A DNA stretch of 56,539 bases from Rhodococcus sp. (in: high G+C Gram-positive bacteria) (GTDB taxonomy: Bacteria > Actinomycetota > Actinomycetes > Mycobacteriales > Mycobacteriaceae): contig SEEV01000005.1 in the NCBI GenBank assembly GCA_004211695.1, forward strand, positions 1 through 56,539, in the 5' to 3' direction. The position numbers were made by a program, and so were the translations under genes. Below, in pieces: positions 42,051 to 50,642 of the stretch (its first letter is position 1; every line of letters starts with the position of its first letter). The notes beneath the pieces were generated by a model. The model was given only the letters and a program-made list of their open reading frames with translations, was not told the DNA's origin and ran no database searches.

Positions 42051-42851
42051 ATGGAACTGAATCTCACCGGAAAGCGCGCCCTGGTGACCGGCTCGAGCGC
42101 CGGCTTAGGAGAGGCGACCGCCAAGCTTCTGGCAGCAGAGGGCGCCACCGTCATCGTTCACGGTCGTGACGAGGCTCGCACCAACAAGGTCGTCGACGCA
42201 ATTCGTGACACCGGCGGCACTGCGGCGGTAGCGCTCGGTGATCTCGCCACCGACGCCGGTGCGGACGACGTCGCACGGGCGGCTCTCGCCGACGGTCCGG
42301 TCGACATCCTGGTCAACAACGCGGGCTTCTACCGGCACCTGTCGTGGACGGATGCAACACCGGACGAATGGGCGTTCACCTACAACACCAACGTCATCTC
42401 CGGTGTGCGGATGATCCAGCGTCTCGTGCCGCAGATGCGTGAACAGAACTGGGGACGCGTCATCACGATCGGCGGTGGTCTCGCCCTGCAGCCGATGAAC
42501 ACGCACCCGCAGTACAACGCGACGCTCGCAGCCCGGCACAACCTGGCAGTCTCACTCGCACGTGAACTCAAGGACACCCGGGTCACATCCAACATCGTCT
42601 CCCCCGGTGCGATCCTGGTCGAGGCAACCAAGGAATTAGTGACCAGCATCGGACCTGCTCGCGGCTGGGGGCAGACATGGGAAGAAATCGAACCCAACGC
42701 GGTCAACTCACTCATCCCCAACGATCGGGGTCGTTTCGGTTACCCCGACGAGATCGCCGGTGCGGTTGCCTACCTCTGCAGCGACTACGCCGAGTACGTC
42801 AGCGGCGCCACGATCCGCGTCGACGGTGGCCTGATCAAGGGTGCCTTCTAG
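42051..42851 (+). CDS. SDR-fold protein lacking canonical Ser/Lys, copy 2
   Basis: A 266-residue paralog of the protein at 39794, of equal length and very similar along its whole length. The cofactor motif TGSSAGLGEA is intact. The catalytic region again reads IGGGLALQP and YNATL, so loss of the Ser and Lys is shared by both copies and is not a random mutation. Strong ribosome site AGGAGGAAATC. It may be cotranscribed with the SDR at 41073 (144-bp gap). Substrate and mechanism unknown. Confidence 0.8.
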   Translation: MELNLTGKRALVTGSSAGLGEATAKLLAAEGATVIVHGRDEARTNKVVDAIRDTGGTAAVALGDLATDAGADDVARAALADGPVDILVNNAGFYRHLSWTDATPDEWAFTYNTNVISGVRMIQRLVPQMREQNWGRVITIGGGLALQPMNTHPQYNATLAARHNLAVSLARELKDTRVTSNIVSPGAILVEATKELVTSIGPARGWGQTWEEIEPNAVNSLIPNDRGRFGYPDEIAGAVAYLCSDYAEYVSGATIRVDGGLIKGAF

Positions 42852-43390
42852 GGACACCGACCAATCAACGGTCGAGCATGTAGGCGCGCACGCTCCGGGC
42901 AGAGGGCCGGCCTCGGGGAAGCAACCCCGGCTATTGGCCGCCGAGGGAGCAGCTGTGTCACGGCCGCAACGAACTCGCGCATGCCAGGTCGCTGACTTTA
43001 ATGTGGCCGGGAGCGGCCCGGTGAGTGTCGCCGTAGACGACTCCGCAGTGACACCGAAGTGAGATCTCCTACGCGCGAGGCCGTGGAGAATAGCGCCCAA
43101 TCACCCCCGGCCTGCGCGATTTGTGCCGCAACTTCGATACCGGCCTCGGTGGCAGCCGCGGGACGACCGCAGCTGAAGTGCCCGTCCGGCGTTCGGCGAG
43201 GTGGTGTTCGACGGGTCGCACCCGAACGGGGGAGCCTGCACCAGCGTCACTCGCGTTGGTCGGCGGAATATCAAGTCCACCCAGAACGGGCATCGCGACC
43301 CGGACCACCGGACGCGAGGTGCGGGTGTCGGCTCCACCCTTCGGGGAGCTGTTCGGAACTATGCTGAAAAAACTGGCAAGAGGTGACGAC
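42852..43390. other. intergenic region with SDR remnant
   Basis: No intact gene. An SDR fragment (42914-43062) is recognisable; the rest shows nothing I can name. Confidence 0.5.
42914..43062 (+). pseudogene. remnant of a third SDR copy
   Basis: In changing frames this stretch reads GEAT, LLAAEGAAV, HGRNEL-like and VSVAVDD segments. They match in order residues 20-65 of the flanking paralogs (GEATAKLLAAEGA, IHGRNES, ASVAVGDLA). At least two frameshifts are needed. It is a decayed copy of the SDR at 39794 or 42051. Confidence 0.5.
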
Positions 43391-43474
43391 ATGGCTACAC
43401 AGACGGGCACGATTCAGGTTCGCGCCGAGGACAACGATGGCTGGCTCAGAACCACTCGCGACGACGCAGCGTGA
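43391..43474 (+). CDS. possible leader peptide overlapping the kinase gene start
   Basis: A 27-residue frame (MATQTGTIQVRAEDNDGWLR...) with a strong ribosome site AAGAGGTGA. It overlaps the first 38 bases of the pknK-like gene in another frame, so its translation could influence the start at 43437. It may be incidental. Confidence 0.3.
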   Translation: MATQTGTIQVRAEDNDGWLRTTRDDAA

Positions 43475-46400
43475 CCCGATCCCTGGAATCGTCGCCGAAC
43501 TTGCTGCGGTCGGGCTCGCGGATGCCACGGAAATCGGGCGCGGGGGATTTGGCATCGTGTACCGCTGCCAGCAGCCGGCGCTCCACCGCACCGTCGCAGT
43601 CAAGGTTCTGACCGCCGACTTCTGCGTTGCGGATCGCGAGCGGTTCGTCCGTGAACAACTCGCCATGGGCCAACTATCCGGTCACCCGCACATCGTCGAT
43701 ATCCACGAGGTCGGGACGACAGCGAGTGATCGCCCCTACTTGGTCATGCAGTACCGGGCGCTCGGCTCCTTGGACACACGAATTCGGCGCGGCGGCCCCC
43801 TCGGATGGGCGCAGACGCTGCGCCTCGGCGTCAAGCTCGCCGGGGCGCTCGAAACGGCACACCGCCTCGGCGTGCTGCACCGTGACGTCAAACCCGGAAA
43901 TGTTCTGCTCACCGACTACAACGAGCCGCAGCTCACCGATTTCGGCATCGCGCGGATCAGCGGTGGATTCCAGACCGCGGCCGGCACCATCACCGGGTCG
44001 CCAGCCTTCACCGCCCCCGAGGTGCTGCACGGACAATCACCGTCTCCGGTCTCAGATCTGTACAGCCTCGGCGCGAGCCTTTTCTGCGCCATCACCGGCC
44101 ACGCCGCTTTCGAACGGCGTAGCGGCGAACAACTCGTCGCACAATTCCTGCGAATCACCACTCAGCCCGTCCCGGATCTGCGCGGGGGAGGAATACCGGA
44201 CGACGTGAGCAGTGCCATCGAACGCGCGATGGCCGGTGACCCTGATCAGCGCCCCCCGAGTGCGTCGACCTTCGGAAACGAGTTGCGGGAAATCCAGGAC
44301 CGACACCACCTCCCCGTCGACGAAATGGCTCTGCCGACTCATTTCCTCACACCCGACGAACTACCCGCCGGACCCGGCGACCGGGAAGCGCGGGCCGCTT
44401 TCACCCACCTGACTCCACCAACCCCGGCAACCCGGTTCCGCCCGCCCAGTACGCCCCACGAGTTGGTCTCACGCACCCGACTCATCGACACCCTGCGCGC
44501 CGGCCAACCGCGACGACTGACCGTCATTCATGCACCCACGGGATTCGGCAAGAGCACCCTCGCCTCACAATGGAGCGAAAATCTGGCCGACGACGGCGTG
44601 GCTGTCGCATGGTTGACCGTCAACCGGGATGACAACAACGTGGTGTGGTTCCTCTCCCATCTCATCGAGGCGATACGGCGAGTGCGGCCGGCTCTCGCCC
44701 GCGAGATGGGTTTGACTCTGGAGGAACACGGAGACCAGGCAGAACATTATATTCTCACTTCCTTGATCAACGAGATTCACCTGACCGGTGGGCACATCGC
44801 CCTGGTCATCGACGATTGGCACAGGGTCACGAACCCAGACACCGTCGCGGCCCTGGCCTTCCTGATCGACAACGGTTGCCACCACCTGCAGATCATCGTG
44901 ACCACCCGAACCCAGATCGGGGTTCCACTCAGCCGCATGCGTGTGCTGGATGAATTGACCGAGATAGATGCCAGCCAATTGCGTTTCAACCCCGACGAGT
45001 CGAGAGCCTTTCTCTCCGAATCCGGATTGCAGCTCCCTGATACGGCGATCACCGAACTATCGATGAACACCGAAGGGTGGGCGGCCGCACTCCAATTGGC
45101 CTCGCTCTCGCTGCGAAAGAGCACCGATCCGGGCCAGCTGATCGGACACCTTTCCGGCCGGCATCACTCCATCGGAGAGTTCCTCGCAGACAACGTGCTC
45201 GACACTCTCGAACCGCAGACGCTCGACCACCTGATGGCGACCTCGGTCACCGAGCGGATCAGTGGCTCGCTGGCGTCCGTCCTGACCCGATCCCACCGGG
45301 GCCAAGCGATCCTCGAAGACATCGAGGAGCGGGACCTCTTCCTGCACAGGCTCGACGATGAAGGACAGTGGTTCCGATACCACCACATGTTCGCGGAATT
45401 TCTCCGGAAAAGGCTCGAACGAGATCAACCCGATCGAGTCGTCACCCTGCATGAAATCGCCGCCGAATGGTTCGGAGCCCGCGGGCTACTCAGTGAGGCG
45501 GTTGATCATGCATTGGCGGCCGGAAGCCAAACCACGGCCGTCCAACTACTCGAACGCGACGGCATGTCCCTGCTCGAACACGCCCAGATGGCGAGCTTCC
45601 TCGCATTGATCGCCAAACTGCCCCCGCGGTTGGTCGAGCACAGTCCTCGACTGCAACTGACCACCGCCTGGGCCGAGTGCATCATGGTCCAGCACCAACG
45701 TGCACACGCAGCACTCGCCCGCGTCTACCGGTTGCTCGAGACCAACCAGGGCACCGACCACGACACAGTCGATCTGCGCGCCGAAGCCGACGTCGTTCAG
45801 GGGCACATCGCGATCGAATCGGACCACATAGACGGCGTCGGCGACCTGATGTCCCGATGCTTGACCGATCCGGGAAGGCTGCCCCCATGGGTCGTCTCCG
45901 CCGCCGCCGACATCGCGACCTTCGTCGACATACATCAGTTCCGATTCGACACCGCGATCGCGCGGCAAGCCTGGGCGGGCCCATACCACGACCGCACCAC
46001 GGGTCCCTTCAGCGTGATGTTCGGGCACTGCTTCGCCGGCCTCGCGCACCGTCAAAAACTCGCCCTCACCGAAGCGGAGGCCGACTTCCGCGAAGCGCTT
46101 CGACTGGGGGTCACTCTGGGCGGGAGCCAATCCCGTGCCGCCCGCCTTGCCAGCGCGCTCCTCGCCGAACTGCTCTACGAAAAAGGTCACGACACCGAAG
46201 CCGAACAGCTGCTTCACGAGAACACCGAACTCCGCGACCAAGGTGGGGTCGTGGAGTTCATGCTGGCGCGCTATGCCACCGGCGCACGGATCAAGGCCTT
46301 GCGCAATGACAGCGAAGGCGCGAAACAGTACCTCGACGAAGGCACACGCATCGCGAGCACCCGAGGTCTCCCACGACTGCGGGCACGGATGGACTACGAA

Positions 46401-46934
46401 CGAACCCTCCTCTATCCGAACGCCGGAGAACAACTCGAGGGCATCGTGGCCACGCCCTATTCCCCTCGCCGAACTCCCGTCGACAGCCTCGACGAAACCA
46501 CCGTCCAACTCGAGGAAGCAACCGCCATTCATCTCCTCCTCCTCGAGCCGATCGCGACTCCTCGGACGCTCGCACTGGCATGCAGTTGGGCCAGCCAATG
46601 GGTGCACGCGCTCGAGGGTCGAGACCGTCCCCGGGCCACACTCGACGCGCAGCGCCTTCTCGTGGAGGCCTGCGCCGCTGCCGGACGCACCGGGCAAGCC
46701 AAACACCTCCTGACAGCGGTCATGGCGCAATGTGCCGGAATTGGCATGAGGCGGTACCTGCTCGACGGAGGACCGCACATCCTCCCACTCGTCCGTGAGC
46801 TGAGACAAGACATGGAACACGGTCACTGGCAAAGCAACTGGGAATCGGTGCCGCCCGCCTTCCTTGATGACATCCTTGCCAGCTCCGCACAGCCCGCACC
46901 GGCACCCCACCAGGATCCCGGCTCCTCCGGCTAA
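43437..46934 (+). CDS. PknK-like Ser/Thr kinase fused to a MalT/LAL ATPase and repeat domain
   Basis: A 1165-residue regulator. Residues about 20-290 are a Hanks-type kinase: GRGGFGIVYRC P-loop, AVKVL Lys, HRDVKPGNV and DFGIA. From about 360 a LAL/MalT-type AAA domain follows (APTGFGKSTLASQW Walker A, IALVIDDWH Walker B), then helical repeats to the C-terminus. No LuxR HTH is visible at the end (the last residues are FLDDILASSAQPAPAP), as in mycobacterial PknK. It would couple a phosphorylation signal to transcription, probably through partners. Start at 43437 has GAGG six bases upstream; GTG 43383 is in frame but lacks kinase sequence. Located between SDR and exporter genes. Confidence 0.85.
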   Translation: MAGSEPLATTQRDPIPGIVAELAAVGLADATEIGRGGFGIVYRCQQPALHRTVAVKVLTADFCVADRERFVREQLAMGQLSGHPHIVDIHEVGTTASDRPYLVMQYRALGSLDTRIRRGGPLGWAQTLRLGVKLAGALETAHRLGVLHRDVKPGNVLLTDYNEPQLTDFGIARISGGFQTAAGTITGSPAFTAPEVLHGQSPSPVSDLYSLGASLFCAITGHAAFERRSGEQLVAQFLRITTQPVPDLRGGGIPDDVSSAIERAMAGDPDQRPPSASTFGNELREIQDRHHLPVDEMALPTHFLTPDELPAGPGDREARAAFTHLTPPTPATRFRPPSTPHELVSRTRLIDTLRAGQPRRLTVIHAPTGFGKSTLASQWSENLADDGVAVAWLTVNRDDNNVVWFLSHLIEAIRRVRPALAREMGLTLEEHGDQAEHYILTSLINEIHLTGGHIALVIDDWHRVTNPDTVAALAFLIDNGCHHLQIIVTTRTQIGVPLSRMRVLDELTEIDASQLRFNPDESRAFLSESGLQLPDTAITELSMNTEGWAAALQLASLSLRKSTDPGQLIGHLSGRHHSIGEFLADNVLDTLEPQTLDHLMATSVTERISGSLASVLTRSHRGQAILEDIEERDLFLHRLDDEGQWFRYHHMFAEFLRKRLERDQPDRVVTLHEIAAEWFGARGLLSEAVDHALAAGSQTTAVQLLERDGMSLLEHAQMASFLALIAKLPPRLVEHSPRLQLTTAWAECIMVQHQRAHAALARVYRLLETNQGTDHDTVDLRAEADVVQGHIAIESDHIDGVGDLMSRCLTDPGRLPPWVVSAAADIATFVDIHQFRFDTAIARQAWAGPYHDRTTGPFSVMFGHCFAGLAHRQKLALTEAEADFREALRLGVTLGGSQSRAARLASALLAELLYEKGHDTEAEQLLHENTELRDQGGVVEFMLARYATGARIKALRNDSEGAKQYLDEGTRIASTRGLPRLRARMDYERTLLYPNAGEQLEGIVATPYSPRRTPVDSLDETTVQLEEATAIHLLLLEPIATPRTLALACSWASQWVHALEGRDRPRATLDAQRLLVEACAAAGRTGQAKHLLTAVMAQCAGIGMRRYLLDGGPHILPLVRELRQDMEHGHWQSNWESVPPAFLDDILASSAQPAPAPHQDPGSSG

Positions 46935-47031
46935 CCGCGAGGTCCACATTTGACTCCACTCCGGCACCGGGCCGAGGCTCCTAGTACCGGTCGGTGAACG
47001 TGACGGGTGGTGTGCGAAACTCCACACCGGT

Positions 47032-47047
47032 AACTAACCAGTTGGTT
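47032..47047. promoter_or_regulatory. TetR-type palindrome at the -35 of the exporter promoter
   Basis: AACTAACCAGTTGGTT, overlapping TTGACA (47046-47051). Same family as the sites at 11656 and 40979. Confidence 0.65.
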
Positions 47048-47067
47048 GACAATACTGCTAGTGTGAC

Positions 47068-47083
47068 AAACAACCAGTTAGTT
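47068..47083. promoter_or_regulatory. second TetR-type palindrome of the exporter promoter
   Basis: AAACAACCAGTTAGTT, 36 bp from the first copy. The paired arrangement repeats that of the SDR promoter at 41.0 kb. Confidence 0.6.
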
Positions 47084-47170
47084 AGAAACGTTCCGGGACG
47101 CCTGCGCCCTCTGAGACCGAACTCGGTCAGTCAGCCGCCCTGGGGCCTTCATCGCAGATCCGAGGTAACC

Positions 47171-48706
47171 ATGCCCTCTCCCTCAACCACGGCACCCGCA
47201 CAGAACTCTGCCAAACACGCTGCCGGAACAGCGCCATCGGTGGGTCTCGCCATGAGCGCACTCATCATGGCAGTGCTGCTCGCAGCCCTCGACCAAACGA
47301 TCGTCTCAACCGCGCTGCCCGCGATCGCCTCCGACGTGGGCGGGTTCGAGTACATCGCCTGGGTCAGCGCCTCCTACCTCCTCGCGACAACAGCATCGAC
47401 GCCCCTGTGGGGAAAGCTCGGCGACATGTTCGGCCGCAAGCGCCTATATCTGGGTGCCATGGCCATGTTCCTCGTCGCCTCCGGATTGTGCGGACTTGCC
47501 CAGGACATGAGCCAGCTCGTCGCGGCACGCTCCTTACAGGGCTTGGGCGGCGGCGGGATGCTGGTCCTCACATTCGCGCTGGTGGGCGATGTAGCCGGTC
47601 CGGAGGACCGGAGCCGGTACCAAGGCATGTTCGGTGGCGTCTACGGCGTAGCCAGCATTCTCGGCCCTGTGCTGGGAGGCGTATTCACCGACCAACTCTC
47701 CTGGCGCTGGGCCTTTTTGATCAACCTCCCCATCGGCCTGGTCGGTTTGCTACTCGCGTCGCGGAACCTACCCGCAGGCGCCAAGCACCGGACCGGTCCC
47801 ATCGACTACCTCGGAGCCACGATTCTCGCCGCCCTGTCGGTCTGCCTTGTGCTGATCGTCTCCTTCGGTGACGACTGGGGCTGGAGCTCCATCCGCACCG
47901 TCGCCCTTGCTGCGGCAGCCGTAGTCTTGCTTCTCGTCCTCCTCCCGGCCGAGCGCCGGGCACCCGAACCGGTATTGCCGCTGCCCATGCTCAGGACCCC
48001 AACGGTATCCATAGCCTCCCTCGTCGGTTTCATCGCCAACTTCGCGATGTTCTGTGTGCTCGTCTACCTGCCCACCTACCTGCAGGTAGTGCATGGCGTT
48101 TCCGCAACACTCTCGGGCCTGCACATGCTCCCGCTTGTCCTCGGGCTCGTCATCAGCCAAGCACTCGCCGGCCGCTGGAGCGGGCGTACCGGTAAATGGC
48201 AGCTCTGTCTCGTTGCGGGCATGGCACTGAACATCGTCGGACTACTTCTACTGGCCACCCTCAGCGCCCACACCAGCGCCTGGGTACTGGGCCTCTACTT
48301 CGCTGTCGTCGGCATCGGCATCGGCATGGTGCCAATGGTCATAATGGCCGCCGTGCAAAACGCCGTCGACCCCGCCGACCTGGGCGCGGCCAGCGCCATG
48401 GTCACATACTCCCGCTCGATGGGAGCAGCTTTTGGTGTCGCCGCATTCGGGGCCGTGTTCAACCACGTCTTCACCCCGCGACTGACCACTGCGCTGAACC
48501 ATTCGGCCCTGCCCGCCGAGTTCGATCCCACCAAGACCGACACCATCGCTTCGCTGCCGTCGGCGGTGAAAATCCCGGTCTTGGAGGCATTCTCGGATAC
48601 CGTGGCTAGCACCTTCCTCCTGACCGTCCCGCTGCTCGTCCTCGGTTTCGTTCTCACCCTCTTCCTCGCGACGAGACGCAGCGCGGCCACCGCCGCGCGG
48701 AGGTGA
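47171..48706 (+). CDS. DHA2-family MFS exporter (EmrB/QacA type)
   Basis: A 511-residue membrane protein with 14 predicted helices. ALIMAVLLAALDQTIVSTALPAIASDVGG is the typical DHA2 first helix with the D-Q-T-I-V motif; LWGKLGDMFGRKR is motif A and LGPVLGGVFTDQLSWRWAF motif C/D. It exports hydrophobic toxic compounds. Start ATG 47171 follows GAGGTAACC. Two palindromes like those at the 11.7 kb tetR and the 41.1 kb SDR lie in its promoter, suggesting TetR repression. Confidence 0.85.
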   Translation: MPSPSTTAPAQNSAKHAAGTAPSVGLAMSALIMAVLLAALDQTIVSTALPAIASDVGGFEYIAWVSASYLLATTASTPLWGKLGDMFGRKRLYLGAMAMFLVASGLCGLAQDMSQLVAARSLQGLGGGGMLVLTFALVGDVAGPEDRSRYQGMFGGVYGVASILGPVLGGVFTDQLSWRWAFLINLPIGLVGLLLASRNLPAGAKHRTGPIDYLGATILAALSVCLVLIVSFGDDWGWSSIRTVALAAAAVVLLLVLLPAERRAPEPVLPLPMLRTPTVSIASLVGFIANFAMFCVLVYLPTYLQVVHGVSATLSGLHMLPLVLGLVISQALAGRWSGRTGKWQLCLVAGMALNIVGLLLLATLSAHTSAWVLGLYFAVVGIGIGMVPMVIMAAVQNAVDPADLGAASAMVTYSRSMGAAFGVAAFGAVFNHVFTPRLTTALNHSALPAEFDPTKTDTIASLPSAVKIPVLEAFSDTVASTFLLTVPLLVLGFVLTLFLATRRSAATAARR

Positions 48707-48980
48707 AACGAGCCGGGCGATACCGCTGAGATCGTTAGGGGAGAAGGGGGTCAACGTGCTGCCCGTGGCCGACCGCAGACGGCCGTCGCATCGCCTCCCT
48801 CGCGGGGAAACAGGTCAAGGCGTCAATTGGACTCGAGCGGTGGCAGATCTGCCTCCCTCAAGGACGTCGACCTGGCTGCCGTAACCGTAACGAGGAGCTC
48901 GCGTCATTCGCAACGCCGAGAATCGCAGGTGCACAACCGGATCACGCCAGTTCGTGTTGCGTCAGCGAGATCCCATCGTT

Positions 48981-49796
48981 CTACTGCGCAACATCACGCC
49001 ACTTCACTGGGCGCTCGTAGGCCTCCGGGTACCGCCGCTTAACGAACTCATGAAACTCGCGCATGTGCCGGCGCATCGCCCACCGGGCACCTTCGGGATC
49101 GCCAGCACGGATCGCGTCCGCGATAGTGATGTGTGCCTTGAGGACGGCGGCGCGATTCTCGATCGAGTAGCTGACACCCAATGGCATGCCATCAGTGATC
49201 TGGTGAAGGGACACGATGAGGAGGGTGAAGAGATCATTTCCTGCCGCGGTAGCCACCGCAGCGTGGAAGCGGTCGTTCTCCGCGCGAAAGTTCTCGTCGT
49301 TGTCGAGGAAGGCTTCCATCCCAGCTATTGAGTCCGCGATGAGATCTCGGATTTCCTCTGTCGCACCTACGGCGGCTCGCCCTGCCAACTCGGGTTCGAG
49401 AATCTCGCGGGCTGCGATAATCTGGCTGAAGGGGACGGCTCGAAGCTGCAAGAACAGGCCCAGTGAGCCGGCGAGATCGTGGGCATCAGGATCCGCGACG
49501 AAAGGGCCGCCTTGGGGACCAGCCTTCATTGTCAGAACGCCGCTCATCTCCAAGAATCGCAGCGACTCACGGAGCGTTCCGCGACCGACCTCGAAACGGG
49601 CGACCATGTCTCGTTCACTTTGCAACCGTGTCCCCGGCGCTAGTCGGTCATCGGTAATGTCATCGACGATGAGCTGGGCGATCTCGACTGCGGCCTTGTG
49701 GGATCGCCGACCCTTGGTACGCCGACGAGGGACTCGGTCTTCGTGAGAAGCATTACGGACAGGCGTGCCCTGTGAATCGTCGGCGTTAGCGGGCAT
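48981..49796 (-). CDS. FCD-domain GntR-family regulator, paralog B
   Basis: A 271-residue FadR/FCD regulator closely related to the one at 29984-30790 (shared VGRGTLRE-SLRFLEMSGV, KAGPQGGPFVADPDAHDLA, EPELAGRAA, ITDGMPLGVSY, GARWAMRRHMREFH). The HTH and FCD metal-ligand positions are intact. Start ATG 49796 has GGAGG seven bases upstream. A related operator lies just upstream (49837-49860). It could compete with or back up paralog A, or respond to another intermediate. No catabolic genes are directly beside it. Confidence 0.85.
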   Translation of the reverse strand: MPANADDSQGTPVRNASHEDRVPRRRTKGRRSHKAAVEIAQLIVDDITDDRLAPGTRLQSERDMVARFEVGRGTLRESLRFLEMSGVLTMKAGPQGGPFVADPDAHDLAGSLGLFLQLRAVPFSQIIAAREILEPELAGRAAVGATEEIRDLIADSIAGMEAFLDNDENFRAENDRFHAAVATAAGNDLFTLLIVSLHQITDGMPLGVSYSIENRAAVLKAHITIADAIRAGDPEGARWAMRRHMREFHEFVKRRYPEAYERPVKWRDVAQ

Positions 49797-50642
49797 GGCG
49801 TCGCCTCCGGGGGCGCACAACGATGCCACCTGCCTGTCCAATCATAGTAATCATGGTACCGCAGGCCCATCGTGGGTCCGGTAGCGGTCCAGGGTGCCGT
49901 GCCCACATCGCCTCCCTACGGACCGCGGAGCGTGCGGGTACCTTCGGGCAGGGTGCGGGGATGTCACAATCTACTCGGGAGAGACGCTCCTTGGCGGATG
50001 CAGCACTGCTCGACTTCGGCCTCCAAGGTAGTGCTGACCACGACGTTGTAATTGGCCCACCGAACGATCGCGTCGAACTTTGATCCACGGTCTAGCAGTC
50101 ATTGCCCAGGATCGATACTTCGAAGCGAATCCTCATGATCGACGGTCACCTTCTCCATTTCCGGTGATCCATAGCCGAATACTGCTTTCCGGGAACGGAA
50201 GTGGGCGAACGGTAACTACGTCGAGCTGGCATGCTTGCCGACGATCTTGCGCTGCTGTTGGTCCAGGACTGACCCATGATCTGGATGCCCTCGGCAAGGC
50301 GGCCGAGCCGTACCAGCCCGGAGGGGAAGACATGCATGTACGCCCGCTACGCGCCGGCGCAAGGGCGGTTGGAGGGGTCCAAGATTCGGAGCGAATCCCA
50401 GGATGAACGGGTCGACGCGCCACACGACGTCGCGCATCACCGACCAATGCCGGTGGTATCTCGTGGATCGGCCCGCGTGCAACGGCGCCCGTGGGGGCGA
50501 ACAATCCGCCGCGCAGGACGGAGGTGTCCAGCCGAGTCAATCAGAGGCTGTAATTTCGGCGGGAACAGTCCGGCAACCCATGCCAGGTGAGGGCGCCAAC
50601 GGGTACCGTTGTGTGAAGAATCTCGACGAGAGTGACGATGGG
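49797..50642. other. intergenic region without a supported gene
   Basis: The GntR-type operator lies at its left end (49837-49860). Frames beyond are short and of random composition; the in-frame extension of the LuxR-type gene upstream of 50643 has no domain. I see no strong hairpin or repeat. Confidence 0.5.
49837..49860. promoter_or_regulatory. GntR-type operator before gntR paralog B
   Basis: On the minus strand: GGTAC followed by CATGATTACTATGATTGG. The core ATTACTATGAT is a weaker match to ATTAGNCTAAT than the Rieske-operon site, but position and flanks agree. Confidence 0.5.

Noticed and set aside
45546..47027. 493-codon open frame antisense to the PknK-like gene
   Set aside because: It covers the coding region of a canonical kinase/ATPase and has no motif; it is a compositional shadow.
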